This document shows positions 36,309-47,170 of a stretch of 64,000 nt of DNA, in pieces. The position numbers were made by a program, and so were the translations under genes. Location of the stretch: NCBI GenBank assembly GCA_032158295.1, contig CM063254.1:4193538-4257537 (forward strand), written 5' to 3'. Origin of the DNA: Pycnopodia helianthoides. Taxonomy: Eukaryota > Echinodermata > Asteroidea > Forcipulatida > Asteriidae. The notes under the pieces are model-generated. The model saw only the letters and a list, made by a program, of their open reading frames with translations. It was not told where the DNA came from and made no database searches. Every line of letters begins with the position of its first letter. Within the stretch, counting starts at the first letter, position 1.

Positions 36309-39300
36309 TCAGCATTCCTCAATAGTAGGACCACTAGTTGATGATGTGACCTCATCTGATGTCATACTACAGTAGCACGCATTACACACAAGTTCCTTCT
36401 CAGTTAGGGCTGCCGGAGCTGTGTGGTGAACAATTTGAAAAATGGTCAAGCTTACTGTAAAGTGAAATAAAGACCTGCCGTCGATTTCACCAAACTCTTC
36501 CCAACTTAGGATTAATCTTAGGACTAAGGACCAGTTAAGTTCCGTATCCATAGACGTTAGGACGCATTGAACCCATCCTAAGTTAGGACGAGTTACTCGT
36601 CCTAACTCGAGATAGGATTAATCCTAGCGCTTCGTGAAATCGGCTGCAGGTTCAGATTTCATACAGCTGCTTAAGCACAAAAAGCAGCTAAGCACAACAA
36701 AATTACGCTTACCAGAATAAGGTCACCAGCCAAACCACCATGTCACATGTTCAATTTGTGACTGGTATAATGCTACTTTCTGCAATAGCAGACATTTGTT
36801 AAGCAATATTTTCTGCTTAAGCAGCTCTATGAAATTGGGCCCATGTTTAGATTTTATTTAGTTGTTTAATATATTACCCAGGTAGATCCTTGTCATCTGG
36901 GCCCAATTTCATGGCTTACCGTAAGCAAAGAATCAGCGCTTATGGAAGCAGGGAATTTCGCGCTTATGTCAAGCGTATTTCATGGGCTAGCAGGGAGTTT
37001 TTATAGCTTGTATGCGTGTGCGTACTCGACGTTACTAGCCATTCTTTGCTTACACAGCTAGGGCAGAAATTCGGCGCTAGCCCTGTAAGCGAAGAATGGT
37101 GATCGCAAACGCAAAATTCGGCAGTAAGCAGAGCCATGAAATTGGGTCCTGATTGCATTAATTTAATCATGTATTTTGGTACTGCTTTTCTTGCAGTTTT
37201 GGTCCCCCCTTTTTTTTACTATCGCCACTCAAAATGTCATCAAGCAGTACATAACTGCTATTTTGTCATCATGGAGGTACCATAGAGTTGTAAAGCAAAA
37301 CTAAGCAGGGAACCAGTCAAAGACGTGTGATTTCTATCTTTCTATTTTGGCTGGTAACCTTATTCTGCTAAGGAAAATTGTTTTGTGCTTAGCTATTTTC
37401 TTTTTGCTTCAGTGACTTTACGATTTTGAGCCCAGATGTTAAACCACTTTCGTTTGAAGCACAGAAAAGTAAGGGCAACACATGACACGTCATAATTCTA
37501 TGAGTGATCTCATTTCAGCCAAATACAACCGAAACAAAAAAAAGGGTAAAGTAGTTTTGAACGACCCTATCTTCTGGCAATGGTGGTCATTTGGGATTAG
37601 AATGCGACTTACATGTTGCCCCAAATGTAGAGCGAGGCAGCTTCCTTGAACAGCACCGTTGGCAGAACTGGTTACCACATGACCGGCAGTAGCGCTGATA
37701 AAAGCATCACAAATGATAGTGAGTTATTCCCCAGTCAACAGACTATAAAGTGATGCCACAAGCCTCATAGAGCAAATTAAGCAGTATTTTTGTTATGTGA
37801 TTTCTGGTAGTAAAACCGAGGATGCCTCATAAATGAACTTAATCACTGTTGCTCTCAAGCCTGAGGAAACCTGTAAACGTGGACACTTGCTATATCAACT
37901 AGACAGACCAAGGTTAACCAAGTGTGTACCAAATAATAATAATAATAATAACCAGTTCTTATAAAGCGCATTTCACAATAACGTATCAATGCGCTTTACA
38001 TTAGTGCCCTGGTCATTGGGCCAATAGCATTCCTGTAATCTTTCTCAGCTAGCTGGGGAGTATACAGCCCTGTGCTGCCGTGGTGCTCCGAAGGCTTTTT
38101 CAAACACGATATCAACCTCTACCCTCGCAGGTACCCATTTATACCCCTGGGTGAAGAGAAGCAACTATAGTAAAGCATCTTGCTCAAGGACACAAGTGTC
38201 ATGACCGTGATTCGAACCCACACCCCAGTGACTCGACCACCAGAACTTGAATCCGATGCTCTAAACCACTCGGCCATGACACTCTACAGTACAAGTGTCA
38301 CATGTCTTATCATAATCCTCACAAATCTAAATACTCTGGGAAAATGTCCACCAGACAATTTTTAACACCAAGCCTCATTGTTAATCATACACTCCTTATT
38401 TGTTCATGAATGCAAAACGACACGTTGACTTACCCTGCGCTTTAACACGGCCGAAAACATCGTCCCACAGAGATAACACACCTCCACCGGTGTGCCAGCC
38501 GAGTTGAGCCTCAGCGTGGGCAGTTCTGGGGCAGTAGAAGAGCGATTTCTGGTGGCAGCAGCTAGAGCTAACTTGGCGTAGTTGGGGCCCGCTTCGTCCA
38601 GAGATTTGCTCTTTTGCTGAGGAGAGTCAATCAATTCACTGCTCATAAATACATCAAAACCTTTTACAATTGTACTTATTGACGTCACACAGAGTAAAGT
38701 TGGCCATCCTTACGGGCAATGATGCTCATATTTTAAATGCACAACTACGCGCTATGCCTAAATATTGCGAGGGGCATGCAGGAGTTTTTATCAAATTCCT
38801 TGCAAGACTGATCGGCGAACTATTCGGCTGCGTAGAAAAGTTAGATCGCTCGAATTAGCTCAAAAGCTAAAAAAAATACAAGCTGCCCGTAAAGATTGCG
38901 TCTATAGACGCAATCTTTACGGGCATTTAATAGATAAGAACTATCTATTAAATTTGTTTGGCCTAGTCAAAGAAAACTGGTAAGGTAACGGGTTTCTTGA
39001 AAGGTTGTTTATTTTGGATGTGTATGATGATTAAACTGCGTCTATTTGCTTTTGATAAAGTGTAAGGTGAAAAGGATGATTGATTGTTTCAAAACTAGCT
39101 CGGCTAAATCTCAATCTCATATCATGCATGTAGATCTTTACACAAAGAATATGGCATCTTCAAGAACACACTCTTCCTTTGTTGTTATATTTTGCGTCTT
39201 TGGTGTTGGATTTGGTTTTTGCCAATTGGGGTCATCTGGGAAAATACGTTTGACAAGAATTGTGTTCCCACTCCTACAATATTATGAGGTCAACAGAGCT

Positions 39301-42300
39301 ACTGTGTTTTAAAATTTGTCTCTGAAAATGGATTCACTCAATGCACTTTGTTCATGAACACAAAGTTAGACATGCACAAGAAAATTGTATCTAATGCATG
39401 GTTAAAAAGAGGCGATTGACTACTTGCAGTTGTTAGCTTTACAAAATTCCAAAAAGCAGAAAGAAAAACAAAAAACACTTTGTAGGATTTTGTCAGGAAA
39501 AAATTGATGTTCAACAAGAAGTGAAACAGACGTAAGTGGTAAACCTACGACAAAAAACACTTAAAGGAACATTACAGAATTGGTAAGAAAAAAACTTGTA
39601 AAATATACTTTTTGATCACAGATTTACGTAAACCTTACACGGTCTAATGATGATGATAGTAGAAAACATCCCTTGAAATATTTCTGCCCGAAATGCCATA
39701 TTTGATGAGAAATGAATAAACTAATTTTCCGATTGGAGTTTATCGCTCAGTGAGCGTTTTATTCATTTGCTGAATCTATATGATTTCATGCAAATGTGTA
39801 ATCGGTTTTTCACTATTTTCTCGTGACCCAGATGGCCGATCGATCTCAAACTTCTACAGGTTTGTCAGTTTATGTATATGGTGGATTACATAAAGTGCAT
39901 CACTGCCAGCAACTGTTTTGTTAGTAAAAACCACATCTGTAATGTTCCTTTAACAGGATTGTGTCAGAAAAAAATTGATGTTCGACAAGAAGTGAAACAG
40001 ACATCGGCGTAAACCTACGCAGAGATGTAGAGGGCGATGTTCAATGAGTGGATGGATGGATGGTTTGACGCCAGTGGGTACCTGGTCCTTGGACTCCTCC
40101 TCATCAGGCTGAAAGATGGATGGAATGCAATAAAAAAAAGCGTGATCAGTGATAAGTGCAGCTCGTAGCAGTAACAATCTTCTTCAGAAAAAATGGTGTC
40201 ACCTTTAGGTAAATTCTGTTTGAATCTGATCTTAAAGGTACACGTTGCCTTGAATCGGCCGAGTTGGTCTATAAAAAGCGTTTGTAAACCGTTTGTTATA
40301 AAATGCATATGGGTAGAAAGATGTTTTAAAAGTAGAATACAACAATCCACACAAATGTGCCTCGAAATTGCATGGTTTTCCTTTTACATCGTGAACTAAC
40401 ACAGTCGGCCATTTTTGACTCCACCGAGCATTATTGTTATTATTATTATTTAGATTTCTGGCTATAAAGCCAAGGATGCCCCATAAGTGAACGTAATCAC
40501 TGCAGCTCGCAAACAAGGGTGCTTGCTATGTGAACCAGAAACACTGGGAGTTAACCCTTACTCTTCCACGATAAGTGTACTGGGTTCTTTTACATGCACT
40601 ACCAATCCTTGTACATGGGACCTATGAATTAATGTCACATCCTAAGGACAAAGCAATTACGGTTAAATTTTCTTGCTCAAGAGCACAAATGCCCTTGCTC
40701 TTTGTGAAACTGAGCACTGTACCCGTGAAGTAACCGTTTACACGTCTCCTCATTTTCTTTTAAGCACATATCCAGTTGAGTTTTTTTTCCAATTAAAGTT
40801 TGAAACAAGACGGTTTGAATAAATGCACTCTCCCAATTTGATGCCCTACCATCCCTTCAGTACCTTGGTGCTAACTGAGGAAAAAGTACCTTTTTCAAAC
40901 AAATACGTGTACATGTAGTTTTAAAATGACTTTTGCTAGGAGCAGAGGTAAATAGACACTACCAGTGACAAACAACATACATCTTTTTACACTGGTAACC
41001 TGCTACTTCTTGGCAATTCTGAGCAGCTCTACAAAGTTGGAGATTTTTGGATATCCGCTTTGCTGCAATGAAGGATTCAGACGAACCGAGGGTTGTAGGC
41101 CCAAGTAGCTTATCACTGGGTCAGCCAGGCTTTCTAGTCTAATTTAAGTCCAAACATTGTTGGTGTGAAGTGACATAGGACAGGAGGAGTAAGGGTTCAT
41201 ATAGACTTGTTCCCTGTCTTTATCTGCAGGGATAAAGACAGGCACTGGTCTTACAGGCCCAAAATTTCATTGGATACACATGCATTAACTGGTTGTAAGG
41301 TATGCATTTCAAATCTGTGTTATGATTGGTCCGCCCTGAAGTGGCGTAGGTTGTTAGCTACCACTGTCGATCGTCTGCACATGTGCATAATGCATGTACA
41401 TGTATGTAATGTTGTTTTATTCACTATGTAATGTGTGTATAGACTACGAATCTCCATCCATGTGAATGGGATGGGAGGTCAAAGGTACATTTGGCAGCAT
41501 CCTGCCAGGCGCTCAATGCCGGTATCTGGCGTTATTCACAAGCCTCAAAGTGTGACGTCAGTCGTCAGGCTAAGGTTAAGTAAGCCGGTGTTAATATACA
41601 ACCTAAGTCTTATCATTACCGCCATAGCGTTGAACTCCTTTAGTTTCTTCTCGCTAGATTCGTTGTTGTTGTCGGTGACTGACGGACGGCCACGATGAGA
41701 CCAGTCACTGAGCTCTTTGATGACCTTCACGAAATGTTGATTGATGCAGAGGAGACTGCTGATGGCCGCCATGACGCACCACCTCAACGGGAGAACGTAC
41801 AAGAGCAGGAGGGTAACAGAAGCCCCTCCGTAGAACCTGGTGGGTTTTGGAAAACACACAGATCAATCCTTTCCACAAGAACTACATTTGCATGGTTATG
41901 TGAAGGTTCAATTTGCTGTCAAGAACATGTGTAGTATCTCTTGTTACACTACCTCATACATATTCATGAACGTGAGCCGATTTCTCACTGGTCCATTCAC
42001 CATCACGTGCCGGATACTATTTCTGCTGATTACTGAGCACGCACACCAGTGTTCAAGCACAGGGTAAATACGCATGCGTAGCAGACTGTTGCATGTGCAA
42101 CATTCACGCACAGGGTAAATACGCACGCAGAATGGACAGTTGCATGTGTAACTGTGTACTACCCAGCCCTTTACGAAGCAATCGTTGAACTGTCTCTCGC
42201 TTGCGGGTGGTGTAGTATATTACACAAGCGCGAACATCGCTAGCTACTTACAGATGAGAAGATGGTGGCACACAAATGTCGCGCCTTTCCGAGCTCAATG

Positions 42301-45300
42301 AAGCCAAACTAAAGTATGAGGTATTGTAAAACAATTATAGCATGGTTTATTTCAGGTGGACAGTCGATATTAGCTCTCCTTGGTATTGGAAGTTGACAAA
42401 CTAGTTCCCGAGGCAGTTTGTCAACTTCCATTGCCTCAGGGAGCTCATATCGACTGTCCAGAGTCCACCCTCAAACCATGCTAATTTTTTTGATTATCTT
42501 GAAGCCAGATGTTTGTTGTAGAAAAACAATTGCCTCCGGTTATTCTCAGAATGTGAAGATTTTTGTGATTATGGGTAGTGGACAAAATAAATTGATGAAC
42601 AAAACAAAAAACGTGGCCCCCCAAAAATACTCAATAAATACAAAATAATTAAGTAAGTACACAAATAAAACTAAATAAAATAAATACATAAAAACATAGA
42701 AATTTAAGTAAATTTATAATAACTAAATGGAATTTTCAAAACAAATTTCAAAATCGCTTATCGATTCCACTTACACTGAGGACAGTTTTGTATCCTGCCA
42801 CCCCAGCACTTCATTCACTCTCTGTAGCACCTCACAGCCCGCCTTCAAATAATCTTGAGCCTGCAACATCAACTGTCGGTACTCCACCAGGACTTCTCGA
42901 CCTCTCCTCTGGTGCTGCTCTGCGTCCTGTGTCCTGCTCTGATCCTTCTCCTGGGGAGTTGTCGCCGAGCTGGCGGGGCTCCCTGGCGAGGTCGCTGTTG
43001 AGCTTGGCTCACTGGGCTGATTGGATGATTTGGGCGATGATGTTGATTTCTGAGAATCTTGGTGATTCAGTTTGGCCAGGCCACCGACCCCACCCAGGAG
43101 AACGAGAAAGGAGAGGCAGCTTACCAGCAACTGACCTGTCAATATTATAAGAGATTGTAAAAGATCTCAGCTTAAGTACACCTTCAGTAGAGTCAGAGAT
43201 ATAACATGTTTGAAACACAAACATTTGGCCTGAGAATGACCTCATTACGGAGTGTCGTGGCCGAGCGGATAAGAGCACCGGACTCAAGCTCTGGTGTTTC
43301 TGTTCAGCAGAGCGTGGATTCGAGTCCCGGTCGTGACACTTGTGTCCTTAAGCAAGACACTTAACCATTATTGCTGTGTCCATCGGATTGGGACATAAAG
43401 CCGTTGGTCCTGTGTGTTGTGTAATGCACATAAAAGAACCCAGTGCACTTATCGAAAAGAGAAGAGGTTCCCCCCTGTGTTCCTGGTTTGATTGGCTGCA
43501 TATTGCGCCACAGCACCTTGTAAACAATTACATAGTGCTATGTAAAGGAATAGGTCTAATACTTCAAAACGTAGCTCCACATATACCTTGCAGGAAAATA
43601 ATGAATGTTGAAGCGCCTTGAGTGTCACTGAGTGACGGATATGAGCGCTATATAAGAAGCCACTATTAAAGATCTCAGCTAAGTACACCTTCAGTTGAGT
43701 CAGAGAGATAACATGTTTGAAACAATACGTGTTTATATCTTTGCACTGATGTGCACACAAACATTTGGCCTGAGAATGACCTCATGGCATTTTACACAAA
43801 TAAAACAGGTTTGAAAAGTTTTATTTACAAACTAATATGTGCTAACTATCAGGGATCAGACTGGATCATGCAGGGTTCTGCCCACAGTGGTCGGTGCCGG
43901 AAAACCCGCCCGGCACTCAGGATTCCCCAACCACCACTGGCAGAATTGTCTCTGTTTCAGACCACTGCACATTTTCCAAATTGTTAAATCAACCTTGCAG
44001 TTTCCTCGCAAAGGGAACAAACTATATTTACCAGTTAAAAAAATGGTATCCAATGCCATTAATTCTAAGTAATTATTTCGTTTGAGTCTATTTATATGAT
44101 CTACCGTGTCACTGATCCATCTAGCAATGGTTTCCTGGGAAACATTTTTCCGCCACTCAAGAAATCCTAGGCAGAACCCCGCTAAGATGGATGTGAAAAT
44201 TCCTTTAAAAATGGCTTGCAGGCCTGGGTTCCCCCTTCTTATTCTAGACCTGGAACCTCTCAGATGCTACAATTCAGATTTTACAGTCTCGTGTGCATCA
44301 CCAGAAAGTACATCTATGTACGCACGGTGCACAGAATCGGCCAATGAGTAACCTTCTCTTGACCTCCAGCCGCGGGCGTCCCACTCAAATGACGTCATGT
44401 GCATAAGGTCTATGTATCACCAGAGTGTCATGCCTTTGCACTGATGCCAGAATTTCATGAGGCCCTTCTTTCCTAACAACTTACCAGACTCCATGAAGAA
44501 GCAGATGAGAAGTGAAACTATCCAGAATGAAAGAGTGACACATGGTACCTCCCACCTAGATAAAGATAAAAAAAACCTCTCATTACGATGGTAATTGGTG
44601 TTCCACGCAGTGGTACGGTAAGCATGTTTTACATGCCAACCTGAAAAAAGTACCAAGCGTTTAAATGTTGACCAGATTTCCTGGAAATGGCTCGCAGGCA
44701 TCAAGCCTCCCTTAGTCTAAGACCCAAAACCTCCCAGATGATACAACGCAGGGGTTTACAGACTCTGTGCATCACCAGCATTACTACACTACAGGTTTGG
44801 ACACAATGTGGAATACTTCTATCTCTCTTTGGTGACTGCTTCATGATCAGGGCTTGAATTTGGGGGGAAAATCCACAAGACCACAGGACTTGTATCTCAA
44901 AATGTTTACTGGACCAGAAATAATTGTACAAGACCAGATTCAAACTGAGAAAAGACTTCCTTGCACAGTTTAACTTGTATTTAATTGAACAAGCACTAAG
45001 ACATTATAAGAGAAGATTTACCTCATTTGTCTTTTAGGGTATTAAGAATATTTCAAATCATTCTTCAAGGTCAACATTTGAACATAATTTGTTTATGTTC
45101 AAGATAGTATAGAGTTGAGGTACATGAGTTGTTATTGAATTGTAAACACAAGACCACCGGACTTGTCCGGTCATGAGTTTACTGGCCAAAATGCTAAAAT
45201 CACTGGCCTCGGCCTGCGGTCCAGTGTCAAATTCGAGCCCTGATGATGACTGCTCAATAAGCCATTTGCGAGTTAGATTTGAATAAAGTATAGTTCAACG

Positions 45301-45946
45301 ACTTGCTTAGTCACAAGTCACTGCTTACATTTTAATTCCTCAGACTGTAGAGACAGTTGCTGTGTCAAATGGTTCGGGGCAAGCTTTTGTATAGCAACCT
45401 CCAGATGAGCAAACCCTGGTACCATTGTGCCGTACACATTCATTCAAAATTGTGTTTGGGTGTTTGTCGTCTCTCATGTAACTACACAAAAGCTTGCCCC
45501 GAATCATGTGACATACATGCAGCAACTGTCTCTATAGTCTGAGGAATTCAAATTTAAGTGGTAACTTGCGATTAAGTACGTCATTGTACCAAAAACTATT
45601 CAAATCTAACACGCAATTATTATGGCTTATTAGATTTGGAGAAAATCCTGAAATCAGAATAAAAATCCTGAGAAGTCACTTGCCTGCGAACAGCTCACAT
45701 TTAAAATGTTCAATCTAAGAACACAGGCTTGGTTTTGTACCTGATGAGAACAATGACGACTTTCCACAGTAGGACCACGTGCCAGCATAGTCTCTGTAGT
45801 CTGTGGACATGGTCAACCAGGTTATTAACGCTGTACTGTACGGCGTGCGTCCCTGTATCGGACGTGACTGGACATCCCTGGACCCCTGTGTCCACCCCTT
45901 CCGTATTTCTCACGCTGCTGTGACAATTTGCCATTGTCGTCTTCAT
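36309..45946 (-). CDS. ZFYVE27: Protrudin (FYVE-domain ER membrane protein)
   Basis: Protrudin is an ER membrane protein that binds phosphoinositides and Rab11 and promotes neurite outgrowth and ER-endosome contact. Coding exons, 5' to 3': 45946-45741, 44555-44485, 44202-44105, 43130 (or 43049)-42775, 41836-41620, 40108-40082, 38616-38434, 37694-37613, 36418-36309. All splice phases agree, giving about 420-449 residues. Matches to the vertebrate protein include LLWKVVIVLIRWEVPC at the first membrane segment, FYGGASVTLLLLYVLPLRW at the re-entrant hairpin, and a complete eight-cysteine FYVE finger: CYLC, RYCRSCGNQFCQRCC and VCNAC. The 27-nt micro-exon PDEEESKDQ sits where vertebrates have the VAP-binding FFAT motif, but its aromatic residue is absent. 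The acceptor of exon 4 is ambiguous. ATGs at 45946 and 45934 are both possible; the second has the stronger context. Confidence 0.9.
36477..36646. repeat. Short MITE 'CGATTTCAC...GTGAAATCG'
   Basis: Inverted ends cgtcgatttcaccaaactc and gcgcttcgtgaaatcggc, continued inward by ttaggattaatc / ggattaatccta. It lies just upstream (gene sense) of the last ZFYVE27 exon. Confidence 0.85.
36649..36843. repeat. Family E MITE, copy 3
   Basis: Starts ggttcagatttcatacagct and ends gcagctctatgaaattgggc. The interior has ccagaataaggtcaccagcc. Confidence 0.85.
36898..37150. repeat. MITE 'GGGCCCAATTTCATGGCTTACC'
   Basis: Inverted ends gggcccaatttcatggctta and agccatgaaattgggtcc. Inside, gtaagcaaagaatc pairs with agccattctttgctta-like segments and further inverted matches. 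Confidence 0.8.
37932..38288 (-). repeat. tRNA-Leu-derived SINE, inverted copy
   Basis: On the minus strand the head reads gtcatggccgagtggtttag (A box), then attcaagttctgg and the B box gggttcgaatcac. The tail at the left end is an ATT run next to agcgcattt. Confidence 0.85.
38885..38953. other. Perfect 40-bp palindrome followed by a second hairpin
   Basis: 38885-38904 and 38905-38924 are exact reverse complements with no loop. Directly after, atttaatagat (38925-38935) pairs with atctattaaat (38943-38953) across a 7-nt loop. It lies in a ZFYVE27 intron. Confidence 0.95.
39484..40020. repeat. ~66-bp direct repeat flanking a family A MITE
   Basis: The segment with aaaaattgatgttc and acaagaagtgaaacaga occurs at 39484-39550 and 39955-40020. 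The MITE lies between. The copies differ at several positions. Confidence 0.9.
39561..39953 (+). repeat. TTAA-type MITE, family A, copy 5
   Basis: TTAA-aggaacattacagaattggt at the left and atctgtaatgttcct-TTAA at the right. Confidence 0.93.
40232..40422. repeat. TTAA-type MITE, family D, half copy
   Basis: TTAA-aggtacacgttgccttgaat, then aaaagcgtttgtaaaccgtt, stopping at the former centre (ttttgactccacc). Confidence 0.85.
40437..40760 (-). repeat. SINE body, inverted copy
   Basis: An ATT tail, then gcttgctatgtgaaccagaa, cgataagtgtactgggttct and tttacatgcacta. These match the reverse complement of the SINE bodies at 34600 and 43251. Confidence 0.7.
41213..41242. other. Perfect 12-bp-arm hairpin, 6-nt loop
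   Basis: cctgtctttatc and gataaagacagg are exact reverse complements around tgcagg. Same dimensions as the hairpin at 13630-13659 but unrelated in sequence. Confidence 0.85.
42357..42467. repeat. Foldback with ~48-bp arms
   Basis: Left arm ggacagtcgatattagctct ... ggaagttgacaaact and right arm (inverted) agtttgtcaacttcc ... gagctcatatcgactgtcc, separated by about 10 nt. It lies between ZFYVE27 exons. Confidence 0.9.
43160..43785. repeat. ~86-bp direct repeat flanking a SINE
   Basis: Segments with agatctcagct-aagtacacc, gataacatgtttgaaac and aaacatttggcctgagaatg occur at 43160-43245 and 43667-43785. The second copy has about 30 extra bases. Confidence 0.9.
43251..43667 (+). repeat. tRNA-Leu-derived SINE, best-preserved copy
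   Basis: The head reads agtgtcgtggccgagcggat (A box), gactcaagctctgg (CAA anticodon of tRNA-Leu) and gattcgagtcccgg (B box). The body has gcacataaaagaacccagtg, and the tail gagcgctatataagaa ends the element. Pol III transcription is expected for such elements. Confidence 0.9.
43870..44025 (-). repeat. Dispersed repeat, inverted relative to 49100-49257
   Basis: Shared blocks (as read here) are gttctgcccacagtggtcgg, ggattccccaaccaccactg and gcagaattgtctctgtttc. Confidence 0.85.
44206..44795. repeat. ~110-bp duplicated intron segment
   Basis: 44206-44310 and about 44686-44795 share tggct-gcaggc, ctcagatg, cagatttta/gggttta-cag and tctgtgcatcaccag. The first copy ends at the acceptor of the ZFYVE27 exon 44202-44105. 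Confidence 0.65.
45256..45632. repeat. ~377-bp foldback element with ~150-bp arms
   Basis: Left end aataagccatttgcgagtta and right end (inverted) aataagccataataattgcg. The arms continue through gttagatttgaata, aattcctcagact, agagacagttgctg and cggggcaagcttttgt. It lies in the first intron between ZFYVE27 coding exons. Confidence 0.92.
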
Positions 45947-45976
45947 TCTGTCTTCCTCATGGTTATCCCAAATGAG
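45947..45976 (-). promoter_or_regulatory. Upstream ORF overlapping the ZFYVE27 start
   Basis: On the minus strand an ATG just upstream opens a six-codon frame (MRKTE, stop) whose TGA overlaps the main ATG as ATGA. The exon probably begins after the acceptor ctccag. Confidence 0.5.
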
Positions 45977-46006
45977 TTTGGCAAGATCTGGAGTAAGTGT
46001 GAGTAA

Positions 46007-46955
46007 CTAACAGCAATTAATAATCAAATCATGGTGACAAGCTCCAACTAAAATACTTAATATTTATGCGGAGAAGGTTTTCAGCAGTATCAAATATATA
46101 CTACAATTGGTACACTGGAAAATGTGCCTTATCTAAACTTTAGAACATTTATTATTTAGCCTCCCCCATCCCCAACACAAAGTGGGTTGAGACTGATATT
46201 AGAAGGTGATCTGCTTGGTTTATCTGTCACTCCACATATCAAAAGCTTATTTTGAAGATTGTATAATTATGAAATAAATTTTTAGCAACTGCAGTTGTTG
46301 AAATTAAATGGGGCTAGTGGCTTAGCCAGAAGGGGTACGGTGGTGGAGCCCCCCCCCCTCCCCTCCCCCAACCCTGAATGAACCCTTTCCCAACCTTCTT
46401 GGATACATTTAAATTAAATAGCCCCAAAATTATGTCTTTGCCGCCCTCTTGTCACCCCCCCCCCCCCCATCAAAATGTCTAGTTACCTGGTTACACACTA
46501 CTGAACGCAGTGTTGCAGCTCCACACTAGAATTGAACATGATGACAGACAGTTTTTGTTTACATAAGATAAACTTAGAGATGCCCTACCCCCTTTTGTAC
46601 CATCTCCTCGTCCTAGTCCTACAATACAACTACAAGTGAAGTACTACTAGTAGAATGAAAGTAGAAAAAGTACAGCAAGAAGGCATTGCAGAAGGGTGTC
46701 CCCATTTAGTGCAACTCACTACACTCACTAGTCACTCTCTCAGCATAGAAGAAGCAGCAGTTGTTACAATGGTTTGGTAGCACTGCCACTAGTTTACTTA
46801 TTTATTGGTACTGCTAGCAATACATGTCAGCCAGTGCAGTGTGGAGTAATCGAGGCATATATGCGTCACGACGTATGAAGCCCAATTCCTCGCTTTTTTC
46901 TATGGCACAACCATGCACGTTTATTACTTGGTTGGGTTCTTCCATGGTGAAAGGG
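46007..46955. other. ZFYVE27 first intron, unassigned part
   Basis: Contains C-runs near 46349 and 46457. No exon or named repeat was found. Confidence 0.4.
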
Positions 46956-46960
46956 GGGGA

Positions 46961-47150
46961 GTGTTCATCACCCTACCCCTATACACCTAACCCTTCCCCT
47001 AACCCTACCCCTCACCCTACCCCTCACCCTACCCCTAACCCTACCCCAACCCCTACCCTTACCCCTCCCCTACCCCTACCCCTAACCCTACCCCTAACCC
47101 TCACCAAACCACAAACCCTCACCCTCACCCTCACCCCCTCCCCCCTCCTA
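46961..47150. repeat. Degenerate telomere-like repeat
   Basis: Irregular variants of CCCTAA, CCCTACC and CCCTCA repeat for about 190 bp. The animal telomere unit is TTAGGG. The mixture points to an old or error-prone interstitial array rather than a true chromosome end. Confidence 0.8.
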
Positions 47151-47170
47151 TCCAGTCACCCTGACCGTCT

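Noticed and set aside
42771..43142. Small secreted protein starting with a signal-like peptide
   Set aside because: The frame is better explained as exon 4 of ZFYVE27, with matching splice phases and conserved sequence; its first codon is TTG, not ATG.
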